Under the pieces are notes generated by a model. The model saw only the letters and a program-made list of their open reading frames with translations, searched no databases and had not been told where the DNA came from. 64,000 nucleotides of DNA from Tetragonia tetragonoides (lineage: Eukaryota > Streptophyta > Magnoliopsida > Caryophyllales > Aizoaceae), in assembly GCA_038025085.1 (NCBI GenBank), contig CM076153.1:16219001-16283000 (forward strand). The letters run 5' to 3'. The position numbers and the translations under genes were made by a program. Shown here piece by piece: positions 22,601-31,334 of this stretch (positions are counted from its first letter, which is position 1; the number at the start of each line of letters is the position of its first letter).

Positions 22601-23412
22601 TCTTTTAATAGCAGTTTGCATCCATTTGTTGTTTCCAAATAAATATTGCCGAGTCCGACAATTTTGCATATGCCATCGTTTCCCATCCTTACCAAACCGA
22701 AATCTCCACTAGTATAGGATGAAAAGAATTCCTTTCTTGGGGAGACATGGAAGGAAGCACCCGAGTCAATTACCCAGGTTGAGTCTTGACAAGCAAGGTT
22801 GATATAACCACTATCTTGAACAACAATCACCTCTTCTGCAAATGTTGCAGAATCGTTCGTTCGACTGCTCTCACTTCGATTATTCTCCTGCTTTTTGGAT
22901 TGTTCGGCTTTTAACTTTCTGCATTCCCGAACAAAGTGTCCTGAAAGGCCACAATGATGACAAGTAACGTCTCTCCTTGATCGAGACTTTGAACGTCCTC
23001 GTTGTTGCTGGTGGGGATTTCGACTTTTATTTCTCCCACGCCAATACTTATTTCCTTGTTCACTTGAGACAAGGGCTTGCTCGTTATTGGAGATTGAATC
23101 GTCATCTTTCCGTCTGGACTCCTCATTGAGCAGACGATCTTTTACCATATCCATGGTAAGCTTTCCTTCTGGTGCAGAGTTACTCACCGACACAATTAAT
23201 GTGTCCCAACTTTTGGGTAATGAGCTTAGCAACAATAAAGCTATTAGCTCATTATCCAAGTTTAACTCCATTGAGCTGATTTGATCAGCCAAACCTTCGA
23301 ACTCACTTAAATGCTCGGAGACACTAGTACCATCCTTATACTTCAAGTTCACGAGCCTTCGCATCAGATTTGCTTTATTCTGAGCGGTTGTTCTAGCATA
23401 GGTTTTCTCCAA
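19684..23412 (-). CDS. Copia gag-pol polyprotein (3' 1242 codons)
   Basis: The polyprotein copies and integrates the element in virus-like particles. Residues 1-170 are the rest of gag, with the CCHC knuckle CHHCGLSGHFVREC at about 151-164. The protease motif WVIDSGAS is at 213-220. The integrase zinc region (RLGHMSEKG to CVDCVMGK) spans about 346-382, with catalytic D406, D468 and E503 in HTDVC, SDNGGEY and AERMN. The RT spans about 735-990 (KARLVVKGFGQ; YVDD at 919-922). RNase H follows (YTDADMAGDLDSRKSTSG, LSTTEAEY). No stop interrupts 1242 codons. The first Met is internal to gag: the true start lies upstream at 23795 in another frame, separated by a 1-base frameshift. Length otherwise matches a full copia polyprotein. 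The enzyme domains look intact. Confidence 0.95.
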   Translation of the reverse strand: MEKTYARTTAQNKANLMRRLVNLKYKDGTSVSEHLSEFEGLADQISSMELNLDNELIALLLLSSLPKSWDTLIVSVSNSAPEGKLTMDMVKDRLLNEESRRKDDDSISNNEQALVSSEQGNKYWRGRNKSRNPHQQQRGRSKSRSRRDVTCHHCGLSGHFVRECRKLKAEQSKKQENNRSESSRTNDSATFAEEVIVVQDSGYINLACQDSTWVIDSGASFHVSPRKEFFSSYTSGDFGLVRMGNDGICKIVGLGNIYLETTNGCKLLLKDVRHVPDIRLNLISAGKLDDEGYVNHFGEGKWKLTKGSLVVAKGEKNRSLYTTQVKLYDGEVDTVKSVPTVLWDKRLGHMSEKGLDILAKKDLLPGLQGTKLHTCVDCVMGKQHRVAFHSRPPSRKSNRLDLVHTDVCSMPSKTLGGALYFVTFIDDHTRKVWAFALKSKDQVLDAFKDFHLKVERETSKQLKSVRSDNGGEYRDPFEEYCKGYGIRLEKSVAKTPQHNGIAERMNRTICERIKCMLSNAKPPSSFWGEAMRTAVDLINRSPSAPLNGDTPESVWTGKKVSYGHLKVFGCRALVHIPRDERSKLDKKAKECIFLGYAHEEFGYRLWDPIKKRIIRSRDVVFLEDQTIEDIEKGEKPQQLEEQPVSLDPISPPQVSIDRGDIPDGVTDTPEDDDEVPEPPAEQREETPLTESEQPQYGRGHRVPIPSTRYSRSEYVMLTDEGEPENFQEVMAHKDKGNWVKALQEEMHSLQKNQTYELVELPQGKKALKNKWVFKLKKDGDKILKFKARLVVKGFGQKKGIDFDEIFSPVVKMTSIRVILGLAASMNLEIEQLDVKTAFLHGDLDEEIYMTQPEGFEIKGKKNLVCRLKKSLYGLKQAPRQWYKKFDSFMMGHGYKRTDADQCVYIRRISDGNFIILLLYVDDMLIVGRDVSQIGKLKDDLSKSFDMKDLGPTQQILGMKITRDRKAGKVWLSQEKYVERMLQRFNVKDAKPVSTPFASHFQLSKRSCPTTQKEIEEMEVVPYSSAVGSLMYAMVCTRPDIAHAVGVVSRFLSNPGKVHWEAVKWIFRYLKGTSKLCLSFGSSKLALEGYTDADMAGDLDSRKSTSGLLFTFAGGAVSWQSKLQKCVALSTTEAEYIAATEAGKEMLWLKRFLQEFGLKQDIYVIYCDSQSAIDLSKNAMYHSRTKHIDVRYHWIRGVIESHMLQIQKIHTDENPSDMMTKIVTREKHELCRKKSGMDTHNVL

Positions 23413-23795
23413 CTTTTCCCAAAGAACATAAGCGTCATGCTCATTAGCGAAACTTTGAAAAATGCTTTATCAATCCATTGTCGAATCTGTGCGGCACATT
23501 TCCTGTTGAGTACCGCCCAATCAGCAGCGGACATAGATTCGACACTGGAAGGGATCGAAGACTGTTCATCAGTCTTTTCATCGGTTTTCTCACCGGCTTT
23601 GGTTGCAGGTTTTTCGGTTATGGTTTTCATTGTAATGGGCAACCATAAATCTTTAATGTAGAGAAGATCTTTCATCTTTGGCTTCCACACTGCATAATTG
23701 GAAGCGGTCAACTTAATCATGTTGCCATTATTAGCGTCCATATTCAATAGACCTAGCTCTGATACCACTTTGTTGGGAGATATGGACGTTCCCAA
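23364..23795 (-). CDS. Copia gag N-terminal part, cut off by a frameshift
   Basis: This frame starts just downstream of the primer binding site and reads the usual copia gag N-terminus (IKLTASNYAVWKPKMKDLL, LYIKDLWLPI, AADWAVLNRKCAAQIRQWI). After the codons for DKAFFK it leaves the gag frame at an A5 run on the plus strand (23458-23462), and the continuation is in the frame of the large ORF. One base missing from this run explains the break. Copia elements normally use a single frame, so this most likely inactivates the copy, or it is a homopolymer sequencing error. The acidic/threonine-rich stretch KPATKAGEKTDEKTDEQSS is unusual for gag and looks element-specific. Confidence 0.85.
   Translation of the reverse strand: MGTSISPNKVVSELGLLNMDANNGNMIKLTASNYAVWKPKMKDLLYIKDLWLPITMKTITEKPATKAGEKTDEKTDEQSSIPSSVESMSAADWAVLNRKCAAQIRQWIDKAFFKVSLMSMTLMFFGKSWRKPMLEQPLRIKQI
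23756..23767 (-). other. Primer binding site, initiator Met tRNA
   Basis: The minus strand reads TGGTATCAGAGC three bases inside the 5' LTR, the canonical complement of the plant initiator methionine tRNA 3' end used by copia elements. Confidence 0.95.
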
Positions 23796-24149
23796 AATCT
23801 AATAGGCAACGAATAAATACTAATACAGAAGAAAGATAAACACCAACAAGGAATACTCAAAAGTTATATATTCTCTCTAAAACAAGAGTACAAAATTGTC
23901 TCTCAAGATTGACCTAATTCTTGAGGATTACACAATTTATTTAGAGTGTATTAAACTCACTCTTCTCTCTTTTCTTCTGTCTTATTTTTCTATATCTTCA
24001 CATCACAGGGATTTCCCCCTTTTTTTTATATAGGGAAGTCTTCCTATATTTAGTTCTGTGATTGAGAGACAACGAAGGAAAACCTTTTATTAAAAGGCTT
24101 TTCTATTTTACTGTTTGATAAATCCCACAAAAATGGGATTACCACAACA
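23771..24149 (-). repeat. 5' LTR of the young copia element
   Basis: 379 bp, promoter-bearing LTR for the minus-strand transcript. It is nearly identical to 19275-19654. The TATA box on the minus strand is near 24022-24033. Confidence 0.95.
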
Positions 24150-24184
24150 AAAAGAGGCATAACACTGGTTAATTTTATAATTCT

Positions 24185-24290
24185 CGTATAGTATAAAAGA
24201 GGAGTAAAAGAACAACTTTTTAAGCTTGTAAAGTTTGTAAAGTTTGACATTCAAAAAGTAAATGTTATCATTTTTTCGAAATGGAGGGAG
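24185..24290. repeat. Truncated Stowaway-like MITE end
   Basis: The minus strand reads CTCCCTCCATTTCG followed by AACATTTACTTTTTGAATGTCAAAC, the usual Stowaway terminus and subterminal sequence, with TA next to it at about 24290. The partner terminus is missing. Confidence 0.6.
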
Positions 24291-25430
24291 TAATATTTTT
24301 TAAGCTTAGTTTTCGAGTTTCATAAACACCTTCTTCAAGACCTACCGCTTCCTCTAATAGAACATATCCTACTCCACAAGACTTAGCTCCTAGCAAAATA
24401 GCTTTTCTACTGTTGTCTCTAATGCTCAATCCCGTCACGGCAAGGCCGTTGTCTTTTTTGGAACCGTCAAAGTTGAGCTTCACATAAACCAATCTCGGGG
24501 CTCCCCAAAAACATTTTTCCTAGGCTCTTCTCTTTTCTTATTTATTTTAACGGAGCTAAATTCCTTCAATTCCCACTAGCTTTTGAAGATCTTCCAAAAC
24601 TTGGAGAAAGGATGAACATTCAAAAAATAAATGGGATTTGCCTTCAGAGTGATGATTGTGAAAAAACACATTTTTGTGGTAAAATAACCTTATTTTGTTG
24701 CAGTCTATGCTTAATAGGCAATCCATCCAAACAAAATTTCCATAAGAAGACTTTCACTTTATTAGGCAGATTAAGTTTCCAGATTCAACTAAATTTACAT
24801 TTTTCTTTAAACTTATTCTGAAGACACTGACCTAACCAAGTTGCATATTTTAAAAAAAAAAAATGTCATCACTAAAAAAACCCCCAAAATAAAGTTTATC
24901 AATAGTAAGTGTTCAAGGGAATAAGATTACTGATAATAATGCGAATAATTACTCCACTTCCAAAGGAAGGATTCTAGAAAGTAATATAAATCGGGATCCC
25001 AACCACCTCCTCTAAGAAAAACATACTGACTGGGATATCCAAATCAAATAAAGGCTCATCCGAATTGGCTACATGGAACTCATGGAAGAGGTCCTGAAGC
25101 AGATGAGGTCCAAATCAAATAATCTTTCCAAAAATTAATTGTTTGCCCATTGCCCACTTACCAACCAAGTGCTCTGAAAACTATTTTTCTTACATTCATA
25201 GTAATTGCGCCATTCCCAAGACATATTTTTCCCTTTTGAGCATAACAAGCTAAATCAACACCTTTTAGATTTTTTTTTTTTGACTAATTTAACCCATAAA
25301 TTACTAGGTTCTGTCTAAATTTTTCATTCTAATTTCATTTGTATTGCTTTATTGGTTCTATTTTACGTAAAATAATTTACGTAAGCTTAGACTACGAAGA
25401 TTTTTTGGTCTACAAATTTTGTCCCAACCA
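24268..25430 (-). pseudogene. LINE ORF2 3' remnant with RNase H-like domain, copy 2
   Basis: On the minus strand, 24492-24268 reads VYVKLNFDGSKKDNGLAVTG, then SIRDNSRKAILLGAKS, typical of the RNase H-like (RVT_3) domain at the C-terminus of plant LINE ORF2. Upstream (higher coordinates) the zinc-binding region repeats copy 1 (see 16165-17310). Frameshifts and stops abound. This copy keeps more of the RNase H domain than copy 1. Confidence 0.7.
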
Positions 25431-28050
25431 ATTAAATTTGAGGCTTTGAATTCTGAGTTTTTATTCCAGAAAAAATTACTGTTGATGTAGTCTAAATTAA
25501 AACAGTGCTAGCTAGTAGAGTAAAACTTTACATAGTAAAAAAATGAGTAGTTAAAAGATTTACTTAAATAAGTATTGTTCTTCCCGTTTGCGCGAGAGAA
25601 TTAACTTTTCATTTACTAAGATAGATAGACGTGTAATCAATAACACTACTAAAAGTATCCGAGTTCACTCTGTTAGAACTAATGGGACAACCTACTCCAA
25701 AAGCCAATCATTCAAGATTTTGTTTCCTCTCAATTTGTTTTTAATATCCTTTGTACTAGTACCACAGTTTATGTAAAATATTTCTGTTAAAATTCGAAAG
25801 AATGATATACTACTTAGGCTATGTTCTTCTAGATTTATTATTCGTTCACTTCATCTTAATCCAATTCAGTTCAGTTTATTATAATTTTATTTAAGAAATA
25901 AGGCGTATAATGATAAGAGAAAACATATACGCGTAAAATATGATATTGTGAGACTTTTGATTGAGACTGGTGTACTCTCTATGGAGTATGCATGTAAAGT
26001 TCAAGAGAAACTTGGCTAATCCATTAACTGAAGGGCCTAATAGAAAATTGGTCCTAGAAAGGTGGAGGGAATGGAATTAAAGCCCATTGGTTGACAAATT
26101 CATGGTGGACACCCAACATTATTACGCAAGGGATAGTGTTCTAATGAAGCCATGCAAAGACTCATATTATGTAAATGTTCTCATGCCTATGACGTATGTT
26201 GTACATTTGTGAGCTTCTCGCTTTTAATGAGTCCATAACCCTATTTTTTGCGTGGTTCTTTGAGATGAACTTAATGGATTCACCGCATGATTTTGTTTGA
26301 GGGTGAGCATTTGTTTGCTTTTAATGGTTCCATAGTCTAGGATATGAGTGGTCTATATTGAGATATACTTGATGGAATCACCTACGTGAGTTTGAAGGTG
26401 TGACCGCCTTTTATGAGAGATTTTAGGCTATCTAGAGCACTCATGAGCGTCCCAAGGAAGCATAGGCATCATATCTTCCTAGAACATATGTCCCAAGACG
26501 TGTGTTTGCAGGGTTTTTTTTTTTTAAATCTATAGAAGTCCAAGAGTAATTCACTCACTATATTAGAGATTATCCTCCTTTCATTATGTTTTAGTTCAAA
26601 CTTAATAATTACTAGCACTTAAGTGTCAAACATTTTACTTCAAAAGTTTTAAAATTGTGTTTTTCAAATGCCTTTACATTTGTGCGGGAATGTTGGAAAT
26701 GCAATGTCACTAGTTGATTTTGTACGGTTTTGTGCAAGTGAGCATTTGTTATCTCTCACTCTTTTTGTGAATAACCTTTGACCCACATTGTTAGCTACAA
26801 CGTTTTCTTCGGTTTATTATATATGCAAATGGTTTGTAATGGTTTAGTTGTTTTGGATAGGAGACTCTCCATGCGTGCGTGCAGTTGTCACTGCCAGTTC
26901 CTGACACGTTTACGGTGATGTGGGGCCTTTTATTTAAGAGATTTTTTAGTTACGAATCCAACCGATTTCTTGTTCAAACCAAATGTTACGATTTTTATTC
27001 TGAAACTCCTGATTTCCTCCAATATTTTATTGCTTTAGTTTGATTACAGAATCGTAACATGTTTTCTTCCTCTATTTGTTCGGTTAATTCCAATGAGTTT
27101 TGTACACATAAAAATTTTCTTCATCTTTCTTCTTCTCTAAACTTCTGAGCAGTATTGTTGCGATTACATCTCCTTCATTTCGAGTGCATGGAAATGGTAA
27201 GCGTTGTGCTAACCTTGGGAGGCGACGTCCACTTCTAACTGCACTTGTCTGTATGAAATCGATTCTAAGATAGTGACCTTATACCACGACACAACAATTA
27301 TACCTATGCTATAGCAAACTATTTGATCCACATCCAAATTCTTGTTTTCCTGATCTATTTATGTGTCCACACAATTGTCTAAACTCGAGGTCTAACTAAT
27401 TATAATGAATTATTCAACGTCATGAATATTGAATACCTACCAATCTACCATGAGGAGTTGCGGACCCCTTAATCTTTAATCGCTCATCTTTAATACCTAC
27501 CAACTCTGATCTCTGCAGTGGGCAATTGCAAGTCATGATGGCCAGCTAAGATGTGGGACTCTTTTTTGAAATGTTCATCCAACGAATGAAATCCCATGCA
27601 TGAGTTACTTTCTTCCAGATTCCAAGTTGGGAAATGGAAAGTAACTCCACTTTGCAATATAGTAATAATAACGGGCCAGAGCTGAAATCTTTTTTTGAGT
27701 GTCCCTAGACGCTAAATTGGATCTGAGATCAACAAAACATACTTGTATTTCATTATTCACTTTCTAATCGAAAGTAGGCAATCATACCTACCAACTCTGA
27801 TCTCTGCAGTGGACAATTGCAAGTCATGATGGCCAGCTAAGATGTGGGACCCTTTTTTGAAATGTTGATCCTATGAATAAAAATTGCAGCTTTAAGGTGA
27901 GGCTGCACATAGCACCCCTTTTGCAAAAATAATGGGGTTGTCGTGCAAATGAAGGAGTGAAAAAAGGCATATATAGCACTGGTTAATTTTATAATTCTCT
28001 GTATTATGGTACAAAGAGGAGTAAAAGAAAAACTTCTTAATTCTTATTGC
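24310..28050. repeat. Segmental duplication, copy A2
   Basis: Second copy of 16165-19274 (plus 24150-24230), on the same strand, ending about 500 bp before the sulfotransferase gene. A further local duplication repeats the stretch at 27494-27575 (ACCTACCAACTCTGATCTCTG start) at 27785-27865. It retains a copia 3' remnant that copy A1 lost. Confidence 0.85.
25960..27296 (+). mobile_element. Copia 3' remnant with LTR
   Basis: About 25995-26070 encodes a broken RNase H tail (ENLANPLTEGPNRKLV). Then comes a noncoding 3' region resembling other copia 3' ends (GAACTTAATGGATTCACC) and a short purine tract GTGCGGGAA before TGTTGGAAATG at 26691. The LTR 26691-27296 (606 bp) begins TGTTG and ends CAACA. 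The matching LTR in copy A1 (17317-17903) has lost its first bases. The stretch 25430-25960 between LINE and copia shows no recognisable coding. Confidence 0.6.
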
Positions 28051-28298
28051 TTAGACTATTTGGGTCCTTAAGTTGTGTGTACCTAATAAAACTATGCAGA
28101 AATAAAATAAAATAATAACCAACAAACTAAAACTCATAATAATGAACCTATGATGAGAAAAATGAAACTATTTTTAGGATATGTTCTCCCAACTTATTTT
28201 GTTTATTTTTATTGTCGAATATCTATTTTTATTAAATTTTGTTAAAAAAATTTATTTAATTGAATTTTTTTTATTATTGTTGAATTTTTTTGACTCAA

Positions 28299-28301
<3 letters not shown>

Positions 28302-28329
<28 letters not shown>
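28302..28329. repeat. (AT)n microsatellite upstream of the sulfotransferase gene
   Basis: 14 uninterrupted AT units about 245 bp before the chosen start codon. It is AT-rich promoter-proximal DNA and probably length-variable. I would not call it the TATA box. Confidence 0.9.
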
Positions 28330-28333
<4 letters not shown>

Positions 28334-28574
28334 ACGGTTGGTGGTGAGAATTGAAATCCCATTTTGAGAGTAAAAAGGGGGAGCGGTGCCACTACACCAA
28401 ACCCCAATTTTCAAATCCACAGTCAAGTATGAAGATTTTTTAATTTGTGGTACAAATGAGAGGTCATAAAACAAATCTTCAAATATTTCTTGCATTATAC
28501 TATTGTGTTTGAGGATAACTCGTGGTCCTCGTAAGTTTTTCTTATATATTGCTCTCTCTATCCCTACTATCAAT

Positions 28575-29630
28575 ATGCAACCATACACAATAATGAATCA
28601 AACACAAGAAAAAACCCTAGTAACGACCGAAGAGGAGGTTGAACAACTTAAACAAAGCTTTCCAAAGGCGCCCTTTATGGGTAGTAAGCTTGAGATGACA
28701 AAGTTTCAAGGCTTTTGGTGCCCTCCTAATCTTAGCTTCAACACCATCCTCAATTTTCAAAGACACTTCCATGCACAAGACACTGATCTCATCATCGCTA
28801 GCCTTCCAAAATCAGGCACCACTTGGTTGAAATCCCTACTCTTTGCTGTGGTCAACCGATCCCACAACGACCAAAGCAACCAACTTAGCTCAAGTCTGTG
28901 TCCTTTGCTTTCCCATAATCCACATGAACTTGTGCATCGTCTAGAGAATGAAATTTATCGTGAAGCCTTTGTTTATCCTCCTCCACATGTACACAATCTT
29001 GATGAGCTTAGCTCTCCTAGGCTTTTTCAAACCCACCTACCCTACACATCCCTTCCTCCATCTATCAACGCGTCCGCTTGCAAGATTTTGTACATTGGTC
29101 GAAATCCTTTGGACACAATTGTATCACAATGGCACTTTTATCCCATTGGTATAAGGAAGCTAATGGGAGAAGATTACGAAATCCCTTGTATTGAAGATTA
29201 CTTTGAGGATTGTTGCGAAGGAAGAGAGCCTTTCGGGCCTTTCTTCGACCATGTACTTGGGTATTGGAAACAAAGTTTAGAGCGACCAGATAAGGTGTTG
29301 TTTCTCAAGTACGAGGAATTGAAGAAAGATACCGCGTTGCAATTAAAGAAGTTGGCTGACTTTGTGGGTATGCCATTTTCTTCCAAAGAAGAAAGTGAAG
29401 ATGTCCTAAAGGAGATAATAGAGTTATGCAACATCAACAATCTGAAAGAGTTGGAGGTTAATAAGAGTGGGGTATTCAACAAGTTCATCGAAAAGAAAAC
29501 TTTTTTTAGGAAAGGGGATGTGGGGGATTGGACCAATCATTTTAGCCCTGCTCTGGAAAAGAGGATGAAGAATTTGATGGAAGAAAAACTTAAGGGTATT
29601 GGTTTGTCCTTTAAATTTCGGCTTGAGTAG
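28575..29630 (+). CDS. Cytosolic sulfotransferase (plant SOT family), intact
   Basis: It transfers the sulfuryl group from PAPS to a hydroxyl of a small acceptor (flavonol, brassinosteroid, hydroxyjasmonate or similar; the acceptor cannot be read from sequence) in the cytosol. The product is 351 residues from the Met at 28575. The Met at 28593 (345 residues) is equally possible; the frame is open to 28503 but that extension is not family-like. Visible motifs: PAPS 5'-phosphosulfate loop PKSGTTW at 78-84, the catalytic His in THLPY (H154), 3'-phosphate binding IGRNPLDTIVSQWHF at 174-188, and the C-terminal RKGDVGDW loop at 312-319. Length and lack of introns fit plant SOTs, and there is no signal peptide. 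It stands alone between a segmental duplication and MITE/TE sequence. All key residues are present, so it is likely functional. Confidence 0.95.
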   Translation: MQPYTIMNQTQEKTLVTTEEEVEQLKQSFPKAPFMGSKLEMTKFQGFWCPPNLSFNTILNFQRHFHAQDTDLIIASLPKSGTTWLKSLLFAVVNRSHNDQSNQLSSSLCPLLSHNPHELVHRLENEIYREAFVYPPPHVHNLDELSSPRLFQTHLPYTSLPPSINASACKILYIGRNPLDTIVSQWHFYPIGIRKLMGEDYEIPCIEDYFEDCCEGREPFGPFFDHVLGYWKQSLERPDKVLFLKYEELKKDTALQLKKLADFVGMPFSSKEESEDVLKEIIELCNINNLKELEVNKSGVFNKFIEKKTFFRKGDVGDWTNHFSPALEKRMKNLMEEKLKGIGLSFKFRLE

Positions 29631-29746
29631 TATGGTTGTGTATACTAACAATGGCATCTCGACTTACAAGTGTCTTTTCTTTCTCATCTTGTCAATGTGT
29701 ATCCATGAGGTGCCATATCTAAATCGTATCAGTGAGTTTTAATATA

Positions 29747-30000
29747 CTCTCTCCGTTGCTCTTTAAATTTCCTACTTGCTTTTTCACGGTCTCCAAGGTG
29801 GTACTTTGACTATTAATATTTATAAAAATCTACAAGTAAAATTTATAAAGATTTGATATTTTGAAAATACAGTTCCAAAGGAATCTAATGGATATATTTT
29901 CAAACCATAACTCAGAGATTTTTTTATATATTAACGGTAAAAGTTTACAAAGTTTGACCTCCAAAAAATAAGAAGAAAGTTTAAAGAGAAACGGAAGGAA
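29747..30000. mobile_element. Stowaway-like MITE 3' of the sulfotransferase gene
   Basis: 254 bp with inverted ends (CTCTCTCCGTTGCTCTTTAA and its inverse ending AGAGAAACGGAAGGAA), flanked by TA at 29745-29746 and 30001-30002. The interior is AT-rich and noncoding. It lies about 115 bp after the sulfotransferase stop, so it may fall in the 3' UTR. Confidence 0.85.
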
Positions 30001-30002
30001 TA

Positions 30003-30569
30003 AGAAACAAATTTAAAAAGTTTAATTTTTAGTTACTTTCCCAACATATACACTATATAGGATCGGATTAAAGGCATGAAAAATTATTTTATTTTATCTT
30101 TCTATAATCATTCAAAAGCCACAACTTTGTGCTCAGCCTCCTCATCGCCATCTGCAACTTTGTGACACCCACATTGTTTGAACCAAGATAGCAAGGATTC
30201 ATACAGTAATGCCAATGTTTTCATAAAGCAAAAATCAAATAGCACTGATGTACATGTCTAAAACAGGTTAATCACGAATTCACGATTAAAGATTTGAAGG
30301 CATGAACCAAGCCACCAAGGTATGGTTATTTTTCATTACATTTTAACGCTTCACTCCAACTACTCTCTCTCCAATTTAATCTGTAAGGAGTTCGATTGGG
30401 ACACAACTATTGGAGAAATCGATCTCGCTTGTTTGATTAGCGCCACCACTAAACGGAACAACCACCACAACCACCGAAATGAAATGAGAGTGTCGACGGA
30501 GGGGAAGTCGCGGTGGCGGTGATGGATGAGGGAGAAAATGAAGAGGAAGAGGGAGTGGCAGTAGAATGC
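30003..30569. other. Intergenic, nothing recognised
   Basis: AT-rich on the left, then a stretch with GGT/GGC-type trinucleotides near 30490-30570. Short open frames on both strands show no family signature. It ends at the target site of the gag-only copia element. Confidence 0.6.
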
Positions 30570-30574
30570 GGTGG

Positions 30575-31334
30575 TGTTGGGGAAAACTACGGTATTTACC
30601 CACAATCAGAATAACAGATAATCGGAAAAATAAAGTGCAAGAACCCAAAATCAACACAGACAATTTTTACGTGGAAAACCCCTCTCAATTAGGGGGAAAA
30701 CCACGGTGCGGATCTCCACGCACTAAAATATGATCCATTATGATAATCAAGAGTACAAAGGCAACAATCGCAAGATCAAACAACAAGTAGACTATCTATC
30801 TTTGGTACTAGTACAAATTGACAAACCCTAGCTCAATTTGGTACTCCAACAAACCCAAAGATATACCCACAAAATACCTGTCGATGACCGATCCGAGTAC
30901 TCTGATTACCTTCACACGAACAAGACGAATCAATCGTGAACTGGAACAAACCTCTTTGAAGAAATACTCAATTTCTCTCACTCTCTGTTTGTCTCTTTTC
31001 ACTCGGCTCACTCTTTTGTTTCGGCTGTCTTGTTTCGACTCTCACCAAAAACCAAAAGACCAAAGCCTTTTTGTTTCCCCACCTTTTAGCTTCTGGTGGA
31101 AGCTTCTGCACGCCAATACTAGGCCACAAATCAGCTTACTTGTGGGCCTAATACACTAATCAAGGTAATAGCCCACAACTTGGGCAACAACACAAACTCA
31201 CGCAGGTTTGTTCTTTCTTTTCTGTTTCTGTTTTTGTTTTCTTTTCTTTTTCTTTTATTTTATTTCTTTACAAACTTAAATAAAATAAAACACAACTTAA
31301 TATAGTATTTGGTATTTGGGGCGTTACCTCAACA
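30575..31334 (-). repeat. 3' LTR of the gag-only copia element
   Basis: 760 bp, TGTTGGGGAA to ACCTCAACA on the plus strand. It contains a 113-codon open frame on the plus strand that is repeated in the other LTR and has no family signature, so it is not counted as a gene. Confidence 0.93.

Larger units (their letters stand above)
19275..24149 (-). mobile_element. Young, nearly complete Ty1/copia element (Tork/Tnt1-like)
   Basis: A 4875-bp element on the minus strand with LTRs at 19275-19654 and 23771-24149, flanked by the target duplication AAAAG (19270-19274 and 24150-24154). LTR ends are TGTTG...CAACA. The primer binding site matches the 3' end of initiator Met tRNA, and a polypurine tract (minus-strand GGGAGGGGGAGGAT) precedes the 3' LTR. 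By eye the LTRs differ by one substitution and one T-run length change, so the insertion is recent. The internal frame is intact except for one frameshift in gag (near 23458). It inserted into the A1 copy of the segmental duplication. Confidence 0.97.

Noticed and set aside
23458..23462. Programmed frameshift in the copia gag
   Set aside because: Copia elements normally use one frame; the site is a plain homopolymer with no slippery-site or stimulatory structure, so a mutation or read error is simpler.
30818..31159. 113-codon open frame in the gag-only element LTR, repeated at 33009-33350
   Set aside because: Lies entirely inside the LTR, has no family signature and is copied only because the LTRs are repeats.
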